Source of the DNA: Lathyrus oleraceus
Lineage: Eukaryota; Streptophyta; Magnoliopsida; Fabales; Fabaceae
Length of the DNA stretch: 64,000 bases
NCBI RefSeq assembly: GCF_024323335.1
Contig: NC_066581.1
Location: 432,778,136-432,842,135, forward strand
Reading direction: 5' to 3'
Below are positions 53,792-64,000 of this stretch, one piece after another. The position numbers and the translations under genes were made by a program. The notes beneath the pieces are model-generated. The model was not told the DNA's origin and did not search any database. It saw only the letters and a list, made by a program, of their open reading frames with translations. Positions within the stretch are counted from its first letter, which is position 1. Each line of letters begins with the position of its first letter.

Positions 53792-55095
53792 TGTTATGAC
53801 ATCCAATTCTGCACAGACAAGAATTATGCAGAACTTAAAAGTAAGTGCAGTAAATAACACAAGTAATTGTTTACCCAGTTCAGTCCAACATGACCTACGT
53901 CTGGGGGCTACCAAGCCAGGGAGGAAATCCACTATTAGTAGTATTAATTCAGACCTTAAACCAACTATTTAACCCTATCACTTAATACCTACCCAATGCA
54001 ATTTCAATCTTACACTAAGATCAGAGTTCCTACTCACTCCCCCTCAATCACCTCAGTGATTACTACCTTTAATCAATATTAAAGACAATTATGAAGTCAC
54101 ACTTCAAACAACTCTTGATAGTGCTTAACAGCTTTAATCAAGATACATAACACTCACGCTTAAAAGCTTAGAGTGACACAACACTTACAACTCAATGAAC
54201 ACCCTATACCAATGCAATCATCTATGTGATAATAGCTTGGCTTACAAGATACGTCTAATACAAGACTCACAAAAATACAGCAGTGAAGTATGATGGACAC
54301 ACTAAATCTTCACGCCTAAAATCCCCAATTCTGAATGAAGGATTGCCATCCTTTTATATTGCAGCACTTGGGCCTTGTACTTGTATTTTCCTGAAATTAA
54401 GGTCACGCGAGTTCCCCTAAATTCCACATCTAGGTTACTAACAAATAGGCTATTTGTTAGGTTCATGAATTGTAGCTTGGTTGTTGGTTTCCTGGATTTT
54501 CTCTCAGCTATTGAATCCCTGAAGAATAGCCTGAGAAAACTGCTGAAACAGAAAAAATAAACAACCTACAATGTAGCATATGCTGTCAGGAATGAATGTC
54601 ACAACATTCAGTTTGACTTCCAAAACATTAACCATATGCTAAGTCTATTTTTCCTGAAAATAGACTGTACAATTTGCTGTACTATACATAACCAATCTGT
54701 CCATACTTCAGTATCAGCGTACAATAATAAATGTCAAAACATCCAATTTGACATTCACACATAGAGACTTACATCAGGTCTGTTATCCTCTTGATGAGCA
54801 GACTGATAATAAATACAGAGTTATAGTAGAACACCACCTGTTCTATTCCTCAGTATCTGCTGACAGGGATGAATTTCATAACATCCAGTTTGACATTCAA
54901 CGAATCCTGTATTAGCTAATCCTGCAGTACACTACTCAGAATGTCATGACATCAGCCAAGACATCAGAGTACAGCTAGATATTCTAACATACAATGCTGT
55001 CAAACAAACACCTCCACAACATGTCATGACATCAGTCAAGACATTAGAATCCAGCTAGTGTTTTACCATACAATGCAGCCAATTAAACACCTACA
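53792..55095 (-). repeat. 3' LTR of the third Sirevirus
   Basis: The minus strand starts TGTAGGTGTTTAATTGG after the polypurine tract and ends ...GATGTCATAACA at 53792, 1304 bp. The motif 'acatccaatttgacattca' and relatives recur many times (53798, 54590, 54730, 54880), that is, 'ATGTCATGACAT'-like phrases. The exact left border is inferred from TG/CA ends. Confidence 0.65.
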
Positions 55096-55591
55096 AACTC
55101 CCCCTTTGGCAAATTTTTGGCTAAAACACTTTGGTCTCACAACAGAGTCCATAGCAGCGGAAAACATTCATCTTAGCAGGAAATTAACCTAGCTAATACA
55201 CTCAGAGTTGCGGCACACTCACACACATGGAAGTTAAATCAAAACTTCACATATCAGCACACATACAGAAGTTAAATAAAAACTTCTAATTGCAGCACAC
55301 ATAAACACACTCACACTCATTAGAAGTGGAACATCAGCTGCAGCACAACCTCTGGATTAGAGGATCTTGAATATCTGTCATGAATATCTGTTTAGCAATA
55401 AGCAAAACAATCTGTTGTCCTGGGGTATCACCTGTTACTCCCCCTTTTTGTCAAAAATGTTGCCAAAGCAACACTTTAAATTACAGATCGACATAAACAG
55501 AATTACACATAAATAACAGAATTACAGACTTGGTTTTACTTCACAATTTCAACCAAGTCAACACCCACTTGATCTTGCTTCACATCTTTGA
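55096..55591 (-). other. Polypurine tracts and spacer of the third Sirevirus
   Basis: The primary tract GCCAAAGGGGGAGTT ends at 55096, adjacent to the LTR, and a second one, CAAAAAGGGGGAGT, lies at 55438-55451. The roughly 340-bp spacer between them is non-coding with loose 'cagcacacat...gaagttaaat' repeats (55215-55330). Paired tracts again fit the Sirevirus group. Confidence 0.65.
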
Positions 55592-55855
55592 TCAAGTAGT
55601 CACACACTCTTGCTTTACAGTAGGTACCACCATATCAGATGCCATGACTTTGTGTCTGACATCCAGAACCACTCCTGCATGAACATTGTCCTTGAACTCC
55701 TGCAGGTGCATAGGCTGCCTCAAGTTTGGATGTCTCCTTAACCTCTTGTTGCCACACTTGTTGCAAGTGACATAGCTATGATCTATTGACCAATCAGAGC
55801 ACACTTCCAATTGTTTAATAGGCAGAGATATTAAACAATACATCCCAAACATCAT
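55592..55855 (-). other. Short ORF downstream of Sirevirus pol
   Basis: 87 codons lie directly after the RNase H stop. It has a CNKCGNKR pair of Cys and a few basic residues but no recognisable domain. It may be the remnant of the extra 3' ORF region or chance. No homology is claimed. Confidence 0.25.
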
Positions 55856-55861
55856 TGGTTG

Positions 55862-57115
55862 CTATAAGTTCTCAGAGAGACATATTCCCAGTTTGCCCCT
55901 TAAGTTTTCAAACTGGGTAGCATCCAGAGCCTTTGTAAATATGTCAGCCAGTTGGAGTTCAGTGGCTACATGTTCCAAGGTAATCACTTTGTCTTCCACC
56001 AGATCTCTGATGAAGTGATGTCTAATGTCAATATGTTTGGTCCTGCTGTGTTGGATGGGATTCTTGGAAATATTGATGGCACTGAGGTTATCATAGAACA
56101 ATGTCATGACATTTTGAGAGACATTGTACTCAGTGAGCATCTGTTTCATCCAAACCAGTTGGGAACAACTGCTTCCAGCTGCTATGTATTCAGCCTCTGC
56201 AGTGGACAGAGATACACAATTCTGCTTCTTGCTGAACCATGATATGAGATTGTTTCCCAAGAAGAAACATCCTCCTGATGTGCTTTTTCTGTCATCAGCA
56301 CTCCCAGCCCAGCCAGCATCACAGTACCCAGATAGGACAGGCTCAGAACCATGTGAGTACAACATCCCATAATCACAAGTCCCATTGATGTACTTGAGAA
56401 TCCTCTTGACTTGATTCAAGTGACTCACTTTGGGCTCTGCTTGGTATCTAGCACACACTCCAACTGCATAGGAAATGTCAGGTCTACTTGCAGTTAGGTA
56501 TAGAAGACTACCTATCATGCTTCTATACAAACATTGATCAACACTGGGCCCTCCATCATCTTTGGTTAACTTTAGATGAGTAGGTGCAGGAGTTCTCTTG
56601 TGCCTAGCATTATCCATACCAAACTTCTTAACTATGTTTTTGGCATACTTGCTTTGGGAGAGAAACATAGAATCCTCCATTTGGTTGACTTGCATTCCAA
56701 GAAAATAAGTCAGTTCCCCAACCAGACTCATTTCAAACTCAGATTGCATTTGGTGAACAAAATGTTTTACCATTTGCTCTGACATTCCACCAAAAACTAT
56801 ATCATCCACATAGATTTGAGCAATCATGATTTTGCCATCTTCATCCTTCACAAACAAGGTCTTATCTATCCCACCTTTTCTGTATCCATTTGAGGTCAGA
56901 AATTCAGTCAACCTTTCATACCAAGCTCTAGGTGCTTGCTTCAACCCATATAAGGCTTTCCTCAACTTGTACACATGTTTAGGTTGGTTAGGATCACATA
57001 ACCCTTTCGGTTGTTCCACATAGACTTCTTCATTTAAGTAGCCGTTTAAGAATGCACTCTTCACATCCATTTGGAACAATTTGAACTTCAAAATGCATGC
57101 TACACCTAACAACAA
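55862..57115 (-). pseudogene. Sirevirus RT and RNase H, long open part
   Basis: 417 open codons: [34 protein letters not shown], catalytic QIYVDDIVFGG, FEMSLVGELTYFLGMQV, then RNase H with SGYCDAGWAGS, STAEAEYIA, LFYDNLSAI and DIRHHFIRDLVED. It ends normally with ADIFTKAL...LGICL. RT and RNase H catalytic residues are intact. Only the link to the upstream linker is broken, by a one-base deletion near 57165, so this is a comparatively young copy. Confidence 0.9.
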
Positions 57116-57681
57116 TCTGATTGACTCAAGCCTAGCAACGGGTGCAAACGTCTCATCAAAATCAACCCTTCAACTTGAGTATATCCTTGAGCTACTAGTC
57201 TTGCTTTATTCCTAGTAATTACTCCTTTCTCATCAGACTTGTTTTTGTAGATCCACTTGGTACCAATGATGTTAGTCCCTTCAGGTCGTGGAACTGGCTC
57301 CCATACTTCATTCCTTTTAAATTGCTCCAGTTCATCTTGCATGGCATTGATCCAATATTCATCAGTCAGGGCTTCTTTCACATTTTTTGGTTCAACCTTG
57401 GATACAAAACAGGAATTTGAACTAATTTCCCTTGATCGGGTAGTCACACCACTATTGGGATCTCCTATGATAAGATCCTTAGGGTGGTCTTTCTGAATTC
57501 TGATAGATGGCATTTTGGTGGGTGCATCTACCTCACATTCAGTAGGAGTCTCCTGTACTTCTTCCGACTTGACTGGTATGTCTGTTGTAGTATCAAGGAA
57601 TGTTCCAACATCCTCTATGACATCGATTCCTTCCTCTTTATCATCCATAATAACATTTATGGATTCCATCAGGACATTGGT
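57106..57681 (-). pseudogene. Sirevirus IN-RT linker, cut by the chromovirus
   Basis: The acidic/Thr-rich linker leads into PKNVKEALTDEYWINAMQDE, the start of RT ([32 protein letters not shown]), then frameshifts. Its 5' side is still open at 57681 where the LTR tgtaacaccc begins, which shows that the chromovirus landed inside this gene. Confidence 0.88.
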
Positions 57682-58631
57682 TGTAACACCCTTCTAAAAT
57701 ACCCCAAATATTTAATTAAAATAACAACAACAAATATCAGAGTAATTATGCACCAAAGGTGTCACACAACACTTCACACCATAATAACTGTCATGCTCAT
57801 TATTTAATCAAAATAACATTTTTTTTCACAACTCGCAGCGGATATAAATTAACTCAACCATTCCAAAAACATATAACGTATTACATGAAAAATGGTTCAA
57901 CAACCGACAACAAAATAATTAAAACATCCCGTCCCGATGTTACATCTATCAGAGCATGACCCACTAAAGCGACTACACTAGACTCCAAGCATTAGCTTCT
58001 ACTCAACTCATTGCTCGTTACCTGAAAAATAACTGTAAGGGTGAGTCTCTCAATCAATATAATAAGCATTATAATTCATCATGTAATGCTAAGTAATTTA
58101 ACACGTTTCATCACCCAAATCAGATTACACATACAGCAACGGCAGTTACCAACTCAATATCATACTCAAGAACAACATAAAATGCAACTCAAATGAGACT
58201 CGACTCGTCATGCATGTGGTACCATTCGGAGTAAAACTCCCAACTTAAAATCATTGCCATTTTAGTGGGCATCAAGGCATAAGCCTTCAACTTTCAACTT
58301 AAAATTTGCCAATCCAGGCCAACGTGGTGTGAGCAAGGCTCCGACTTAATGCATATGAATGTACATGGCATACACGACTTTAAACTGTCAACAACATAAT
58401 AATAATATCAACACAACAACGTATTCAACAAAAATCAACTTATAATCAACTTTGGCTCATCAAGCCTACAACTCAGTATTTCCAACAACTTTAACACAAC
58501 TGATCAACATAATTGGATCGACATTTCATAACATAAACCCAACAAACTTATTCCTCACAATCAACTAAAATAGGCCAATCACCAATTATGTTCACAACAT
58601 TAAAATACCAATTTTTCTAATTTCCAACAGT

Positions 58632-58813
58632 GTTAAACGGTTAACGCCCTGGGTTAACCGGTTAACGCAGGACAAAAATACATTTTCTGGCAAAACGCAA
58701 CAGTGTTAACCGGTTAACGCCCTGGGTTAACCGGTTAACGCAGACAAAACAGCACATTTCCACAAAATATAACAGTGTTAACCGGTTAACGCCCTGGGTT
58801 AACCGGTTAACGC
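58632..58813. repeat. Array of GTTAACCGGTTAAC palindromes
   Basis: Three units about 73 bp apart (58632-58667, 58704-58739, 58777-58813), each with two 14-bp perfect palindromes 'gttaaccggttaac' separated by 'gccctgg'. Five of the six palindromes are exact; the first has one mismatch. Each unit is followed by 'gcag(g)acaaaa'. Confidence 0.95.
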
Positions 58814-59241
58814 AGACAAAACAGCAGTTCCTGCGCTAACACAAGGCAGAATGCAGAGTTCTCCGCATTTTCCGCCGTTGGAGGACTTCCGGACCTCCGA
58901 TTCAACTTCCGTAAAAAGCGATACGCTCGGGGAATCACGACTCACACAATTACCGATTCAATCACAGCTTATACACAGTTTATTCATCACAAATTTTCAG
59001 CATTCAACATCCCAATTAGGGTCACTTCAACGGTTTATCACTACCCACGACATGTTAATCTATAATACCCATTAAACGACGATAAACCCCCCTTACCTGA
59101 GATAATTCGGCAATCTCTAAGCGTCAAGCTTTTCCGTTCTTCAACCTTTGCTCTTTCTCCACTTTTCACGTTTCAGCCGCTTTCTCTGTTTCACGTGAAA
59201 ACTCTTTACCAACAATGAACCCCTTTTTTCCATATTCCAAC

Positions 59242-59249
59242 TTATATAT
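59242..59249 (-). promoter_or_regulatory. TATA box of the chromovirus LTR
   Basis: The minus strand reads TATATAAG, about 135 bp inside the LTR from its minus-strand start and before a purine-rich region. The first ATG of gag-pol in a complete copy would lie downstream of the equivalent site in the 5' LTR. Confidence 0.5.
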
Positions 59250-59378
59250 TTTCCACTATAATTATTATTCCAAATAATAATAACAATAATAATCCAGTAA
59301 TTCAATTTATTTAATTAAATTATTAAATATATTATTAACTTAATTAAATAATCCTCTTATTTAATTCGGGGTGTTACA

Positions 59379-59393
59379 ACTCTCCCCTACTAA
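59379..59393 (-). other. Polypurine tract of the chromovirus
   Basis: The minus strand reads TTAGTAGGGGAGAGT, directly before the LTR start TGTAACACCCC. Confidence 0.85.
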
Positions 59394-59420
59394 AAGAGTT
59401 TTCGTCCTCGAAAACATACC

Positions 59421-62400
59421 TCAAGCAAATAACTCCGGATAAGACTCCCTCATCCGACTCTCAAGTTCCCATGTCATGCTTTCGCCCGTAGCTCCCAACC
59501 AAACGACTTTAACCAACACAATCTCTTTTCCTCGAAGAGTCTTTGTTTCACGATCTTCAACTCGTACAGGCTTTGTCTCTACTGTTAAATTATCTCGCAC
59601 TTGCACATCATCCATACTAACCACATGAGACGGATCTGAGATATACTTCCGAAGCTGCGACACATGGAATACATCATGCAAATTCGAAAGATTAGGTGGT
59701 AATGCCATCCGATAAGCAACTTTTCCAACTCGTTCTAAGATTTGGTACGGACCAATGAAGCGAGGAGTGAGCTTTTTAGACTTCAAAGCCCTCCCAACAC
59801 CGGTCACAGGCGTGACTCTCAAAAACACATGGTCACCAGCTTGAAATTCTAAATCCTTCTTCCGCTTGTCATGGTAACTCTTCTGCCTACTCTGAGAAGC
59901 TTTCATCTTCTCCCGGATAAACTTCACTTTCTCGGTAGTTTCTCGAACTAACTCTGGTCCAAGTACTACACCCTCACCAGACTCGTGCCAACACAACGGA
60001 GTTCTACATCTACGACCATATAATGCTTCAAAAGGCGCCATTCCGATACTAGAATGGTAACTATTATTGTATGTGAACTCGATCAATGGAAGATAAGTGT
60101 CCCACGAACCTCCTTGTTCAAGAACACAAGCTCTCAGTAAATCTTCCAATGACTGAATAGTTCTCTCAGTTTGGCCATCAGTTTGAGGATGATATGCCGA
60201 ACTCAACCTCAACTTAGATCCCAACGAATCTTGCAAACTTTTCCAAAATCCCGATGTAAACCTCGGATCTCTGTCCGACACAATACACAGAGGAACACCA
60301 TGCAACTTTACAACTACTCGGATGTAAATCTCTGCCAACTTCGCAATTGGGTAAGTGATGTTAATAGGTATGAAGTGAGCTGACTTCGTGAGCCTATCAA
60401 CGATCACCCAAATCGAATCATGCCCTTGCAAGGTAGCAGGCAGCCCCGTTACAAAGTCCATAGAAATGCTATCCCATTTCCATTCTGGAACTTCCAACAG
60501 TTGCATCAACCCAACAGGCTTCTGATGCTCAATCTTCGACTTCTGACAAGTTAAGCACGCATACACAAAACGAGCCACATCTTCTTTCATTCCGGGCCAC
60601 CAAAATAATTTCTTTAAATCCTGATACATTTTAGTAGCTCCTGGATGAATACTCAAACTGCTTCTATGACCCTCCTCTAAAATACTTCTCTTCAAAATCG
60701 CATCATCAGGAATACAAATTCTTTCCCCTAATTTCAACACACCTCTCGTATCAACCTTAAAGTCACTTTTCTCTGATTGACCACAACGATTAAGGATATC
60801 TACTAATTTCACATCCAATTTCTGTGCCTCTCGGATACTATCCATAAAATCATTATTAATCTTTAGCATTCCTAGCATCACACTCTGCGGTGTTACTTCG
60901 CAAACCAAACTCATATCCCGAAATTGCTCAATTAATTCCAACTCCTTAATCATCATTGCTGACACATGCAAGGTCTTTCTACTTAAAGCATCGGCCACAA
61001 CATTTGCTTTTCCTGGATGATAATTCAAACCGAAATCATAATCCTTAAGCAATTCGAACCACCTACGTTGTCTCATGTTCAGCTCTTTCTGATCAAATAG
61101 ATACTTTAAACTTTTATGATCGCTGAAAACTTCGAATCTGGAACCATAAAGGTAATGCCTCCAAAGTTTTAGCGCAAACACTACAGCAGCAAGTTCAAGA
61201 TCATGCGTAGGGTAGTTCTTTTCATGAATTCTCAACTGTCGCGACGCATAAGCAATTACTTTATTATTCTGCATGAGCACACCTCCCAAACCCATCAATG
61301 AAGCATCACAGTAAATTATAAACGGTTCCTCCGGATTTGGCAAAGTCAAAACCGGCGCCGACGTCAATCTCCTCTTTAATTCATTAAAACTCTCTTCGCA
61401 CTGAACATCCCACACGAAAGCTTTACCTTTGCAAGTTAATTTAGTCAACGGAAGTGCTAACTTAGAAAATCCTTCAATAAATCTTCTATAATATCCAGCT
61501 AATCCCAAAAAGCTTCTAATCTCGGTAACCGACTTAGGAGTTTCCCATTGCAATACCGCTTCTACCTTGGAAGGATCTACAGCAATACCTTTTCCTGAAA
61601 TTACATGGCCGAGAAAACTGACTTCTCTTAACCAAAACTCACACTTGGACAACTTCACATACAATTTCTTATCTTTCAAAACCTCCAATACTAATCTCAA
61701 ATGTTCCTTGTGCTCTCCTTCGGACTTAGAGTAAATCAAAATATCATCAATAAATACTACCACAAAATGATCCAGATAAGTATGAAAAATACGATTCATG
61801 TATTCCATAAATACTCCCGGCGCATTAGTCACACCGAAAGGCATCACAGAATACTCATAATGTCCATACCGAGTTCTGAACGCTGTTTTCTGGATGTCTT
61901 CATCTTTCACTTTGATCTGATGATAGCCCGATCTCAAATCAATTTTACTGAACACACAAGCACCCACTAATTGATCCATCAAATCATCTATTCTCGGTAG
62001 TGGATACTTATTCTTGATCGTTACTTTATTCAATTGTCTATAATCAATACAAAGCCTCATACTACCCTCTTTCTTCTTTACTAGCAACACTGGGGCTCCC
62101 CACGGCGACACACTTGGCCTTATAAACTTCTTCTCAAGTAAGTCTTCCAATTGCTTCTTTAATTCATACAGTTCAGATGCCGACATTCTATACGGTGCCA
62201 TCGAAACAGGCCTAGTACCAGGTACCAGATCAATAGTAAATTCAACTTCCCTCTCTGGCGGCACACTAGGAATTTCATCAGGAAAAACTTCAGGGAATTC
62301 TTTCACCACTAACAGTTCCTCTATCTTAGCTTTACTTTCAACCGACAACGTCGCCATCAAGGAAAACATCTGAGCTCCTTCTTTCATCAATTTTCGCAAT

Positions 62401-63773
62401 TCTCTGAAAGGTAATAAGTCAACTCCTTCCTCTTCGGGAGTGGAAAACTTCACCGACTTATGATGACAATTTATATGAACATAATTATACTCTAACCAGT
62501 TCATACCAAGAATTACATCCATCCCATCCAACTGCAAACATACTAAATCAACACAAAAATCTTTATCGAAGATCGACAAAGGACATTTTAAACATACCAA
62601 AGAAGTAGTTACTGATCCCTTAGCTGGGGTCTCAACAATCAATTCACCATCCAATGCGGACAATTTTAAACCCAGTCTTCGAGCACAGTTAGCAGAAATA
62701 AAACAGTGGGTAGCTTCGGTATCAATAATAGTAATTAAAGGAGTACCATTTATGAGACATGTACCTCGGATAAGTCTGTCCTCACAGGAGGTTTGAGTTC
62801 CGGTCAATGCGAACACCTTCCCAGTCTGAGATTTCTTTGGCTTCTGACACTGACTTCCAATATGCCCTTCTTCGCCACAATTAAAACAAATCATTTCCTT
62901 GTGCTTGCAATCAGCTATTGCATGACCAGTCTTACCACAGCGAAAACACCTCTTTACTTCAGCAGTGCATACATTACTCTTATGACCAGCCTGACCACAT
63001 TTGAAGCAAACTATACCAGCAGGAGCACCTCCCCTACTAGTCCTCTGAGCCGGAGCAGCTCCTTGTTTCCCTTTTCCCACAGGGGCATCATACGGCTTGC
63101 CACGATTTTGATGTTGCTTGCCCCTGCGGTCACTGACAATCTTGTAATGAGCATTATTGTCTTCTTCAAATATCCTGCAACTATCAACCAATTCAGTAAA
63201 AATGCGTATCTTCTGATACCCAACAGCCTTCTTAATTTCAGAGCGCAGTCCATTTTCAAACTTGATGCACTTTGAAAATTCAGCACCAGCACCAGTGTAA
63301 TGAGGATAAAATTTGGACAACTCCACAAATTTCGCAGCATAATCAGTGACAGACATGTTTCCTTGCTTCAGCTCAAGGAACTCAATTTCCTTCTTACCAC
63401 GGACATCTTCCGGATAATACTTTCTCATGAATTCCCTACGGAATACATCCCAAGTAATGACTTCACCTGCCACGGTCAACCTCTCGTGAGTCTCTAGCCA
63501 CCAGTCATCAGCTTCGACTGCTAGCATGTGAGTACCATACCGAACCTTCTGAGCTGGAGTGCAATCCATAACACGGAAGATTCTCTCAATTTCTTTCAAC
63601 CATCCCAAGGCTGCATCTGGATCATGCTTCCCTTTAAACACCGGCGGATTCTCTCTTTGAAAAGTCGCCAAGCTACGTGATCCAGCATCTCCACCAGCAT
63701 ATGGCAAGTTCTGCACAGCTTGTGCCATTGCTTGCATTGCGGCAGCCATTGCAGCGTCATTCCTTCCAGCCAT
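59421..63773 (-). CDS. Chromovirus Gag-Pol polyprotein, open, protease motif altered
   Basis: 1450 codons without a stop, which is normal length. Order: Gag (residues 1-250, including WWLETHERL and [11 protein letters not shown]), three CCHC zinc knuckles (256-269, 276-289, 296-309), protease (351-353), RT with FIDDIL (D676, D677), RNase H (D823, E860, D885, D928), integrase with H1036/H1043/C1073/C1076 and catalytic D1106, D1167 and E1202, then GPY/F-like [13 protein letters not shown] and a chromodomain-like tail (about 1400-1450, [16 protein letters not shown]). The protease triad is DTE rather than DTG (codon 62715-62717), expected to impair processing. The ATG at 63773 follows the leader. 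Confidence 0.95.
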   Translation of the reverse strand: MAGRNDAAMAAAMQAMAQAVQNLPYAGGDAGSRSLATFQRENPPVFKGKHDPDAALGWLKEIERIFRVMDCTPAQKVRYGTHMLAVEADDWWLETHERLTVAGEVITWDVFRREFMRKYYPEDVRGKKEIEFLELKQGNMSVTDYAAKFVELSKFYPHYTGAGAEFSKCIKFENGLRSEIKKAVGYQKIRIFTELVDSCRIFEEDNNAHYKIVSDRRGKQHQNRGKPYDAPVGKGKQGAAPAQRTSRGGAPAGIVCFKCGQAGHKSNVCTAEVKRCFRCGKTGHAIADCKHKEMICFNCGEEGHIGSQCQKPKKSQTGKVFALTGTQTSCEDRLIRGTCLINGTPLITIIDTEATHCFISANCARRLGLKLSALDGELIVETPAKGSVTTSLVCLKCPLSIFDKDFCVDLVCLQLDGMDVILGMNWLEYNYVHINCHHKSVKFSTPEEEGVDLLPFRELRKLMKEGAQMFSLMATLSVESKAKIEELLVVKEFPEVFPDEIPSVPPEREVEFTIDLVPGTRPVSMAPYRMSASELYELKKQLEDLLEKKFIRPSVSPWGAPVLLVKKKEGSMRLCIDYRQLNKVTIKNKYPLPRIDDLMDQLVGACVFSKIDLRSGYHQIKVKDEDIQKTAFRTRYGHYEYSVMPFGVTNAPGVFMEYMNRIFHTYLDHFVVVFIDDILIYSKSEGEHKEHLRLVLEVLKDKKLYVKLSKCEFWLREVSFLGHVISGKGIAVDPSKVEAVLQWETPKSVTEIRSFLGLAGYYRRFIEGFSKLALPLTKLTCKGKAFVWDVQCEESFNELKRRLTSAPVLTLPNPEEPFIIYCDASLMGLGGVLMQNNKVIAYASRQLRIHEKNYPTHDLELAAVVFALKLWRHYLYGSRFEVFSDHKSLKYLFDQKELNMRQRRWFELLKDYDFGLNYHPGKANVVADALSRKTLHVSAMMIKELELIEQFRDMSLVCEVTPQSVMLGMLKINNDFMDSIREAQKLDVKLVDILNRCGQSEKSDFKVDTRGVLKLGERICIPDDAILKRSILEEGHRSSLSIHPGATKMYQDLKKLFWWPGMKEDVARFVYACLTCQKSKIEHQKPVGLMQLLEVPEWKWDSISMDFVTGLPATLQGHDSIWVIVDRLTKSAHFIPINITYPIAKLAEIYIRVVVKLHGVPLCIVSDRDPRFTSGFWKSLQDSLGSKLRLSSAYHPQTDGQTERTIQSLEDLLRACVLEQGGSWDTYLPLIEFTYNNSYHSSIGMAPFEALYGRRCRTPLCWHESGEGVVLGPELVRETTEKVKFIREKMKASQSRQKSYHDKRKKDLEFQAGDHVFLRVTPVTGVGRALKSKKLTPRFIGPYQILERVGKVAYRMALPPNLSNLHDVFHVSQLRKYISDPSHVVSMDDVQVRDNLTVETKPVRVEDRETKTLRGKEIVLVKVVWLGATGESMTWELESRMRESYPELFA

Positions 63774-63886
63774 TTCAACTTATCAATACAACACAACTTA
63801 AAGTTAGATTAGTAACAATACACAATTGTTAGACAGTAACGACACGACAACTGGTCGGACAGACCGACCTGCTCTGATACCACTAA
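63774..63886 (-). other. Chromovirus leader with tRNA-Met PBS
   Basis: The minus strand reads TGGTATCAGAGC at 63882-63871, four bases after the 5' LTR. A short inverted repeat 'tggtcggacagaccgacc' follows (63852-63869). The leader is about 110 bp to the ATG. Confidence 0.88.
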
Positions 63887-64000
63887 TGTAACACCCTTCT
63901 AAAATACCCCAAATATTTAATTAAAATAACAACAACAAATATCAGAGTAATTATGCACCAAGGGTGTCACACAACACTTCACACCATAATAACTGTCATG
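63887..64000 (-). repeat. 5' LTR of the chromovirus (partial)
   Basis: The first 114 plus-strand bases are identical to 57682-57795 except for one position ('accaagggtg' against 'accaaaggtg'). The rest is outside the window. Confidence 0.95.

Larger units (their letters stand above)
53792..57681 (-). mobile_element. Third Sirevirus, 3' half, inserted in Tat gag
   Basis: The minus-strand order is IN-RT linker (57106-57681), RT-RNase H (55862-57115), a short downstream ORF, two polypurine tracts and a 3' LTR (53792-55095). It interrupts the Tat gag frame on its left and is itself interrupted at 57681 by the chromovirus LTR, so its integrase, gag and 5' LTR should reappear beyond the window. 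The expected target duplication at the left is cgggt (53787-53791). The LTR edge at 53792 is my best reading. Confidence 0.82.
57682..59378 (-). repeat. 3' LTR of the chromovirus
   Basis: 1697 bp. The ends form a short inverted repeat (tgtaacaccc ... gggtgttaca). It includes a TATA box on the minus strand and a palindrome array (58632-58813). ORFs inside (57759-57959, 58851-59075) are not supported. Confidence 0.92.
57682..64000 (-). mobile_element. Tekay-like chromovirus (Ty3/gypsy), 5' end off window
   Basis: The minus-strand element has a 5' LTR (63887 onward, cut by the window), initiator-Met PBS, one gag-pol frame of 1450 codons (59421-63773), polypurine tract and 3' LTR (57682-59378). 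The C-terminal chromodomain-like tail and the overall order place it in the chromoviruses, probably Tekay. LTR copies differ at 1 of the 114 comparable positions, indicating a recent insertion. The five bases at its left, ttggt (57677-57681), should be duplicated beyond the right end. Confidence 0.92.

Overview
This window looks like plant nuclear DNA, most likely from a legume with a large genome. The Fabeae (pea, vetch, faba bean) are my best guess, because the window holds giant Ogre/Tat-type Ty3/gypsy elements with an extra 5' ORF and an intron, Sireviruses and a Tekay-like chromovirus. The species is an inference. I see no intact host gene, no tRNA or rRNA gene and no CRISPR array. Nearly all of the 64 kb is nested LTR retrotransposons plus short, broken pieces of host genes.

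Layout. 1-328 is the 3' tip of a Tat-type LTR (+). 367-2740 is a truncated, frameshifted Sirevirus pol piece (-). 2741-4744 is non-coding sequence resembling the U3 of an undefined LTR family, called 'L' here. 4745-8820 is the 3' part of a second Sirevirus (-): its 3' LTR, two polypurine tracts and a decayed env-like/coiled-coil ORF. 8821-10327 begins like a Tat-type LTR. 10328-18213 is a complete but mutated Ty1/copia element (+) with both LTRs, an initiator-Met PBS and a 5-bp duplication (gggct). 18214-20213 and 39238-40658 form a gene-fragment island: TOR kinase, a DUF3527-like protein, plasma-membrane H+-ATPase and an unrecognised exon on the minus strand. That island is split by a 19-kb Ogre-like element (20214-39237, +, duplication cttgg). 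40659-42567 resembles a further part of family L, with a TATA box and a leader splice donor. From 42568 rightward lies a second Tat/Ogre-like element on the minus strand, invaded at about 53791 by a third Sirevirus (-), which is itself invaded at 57681 by a Tekay-like chromovirus (-) whose 5' LTR runs off the window.

The elements still show how they worked. Gag packages the RNA, protease, RT, RNase H and integrase copy and insert it, and LTRs supply promoter and terminator. Both Tat elements carry a roughly 260-bp intron between protease and RT whose removal joins the two reading frames in phase, and both carry a second, archaeal-type RNase H after a degenerate first one. The chromovirus polyprotein (1450 codons) is the only long pol frame without a stop, but its protease motif is DTE instead of DTG.

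Most promising for follow-up: the gene-fragment island and its possible link to an LTR; the filler-DNA deletion that removed the promoter from the 5' LTR of the 19-kb element; the satellite-like arrays in the 3' UTR of the second Tat element; and the perfect palindrome arrays inside two different LTRs. I did not find a convincing new defence or enzymatic system.
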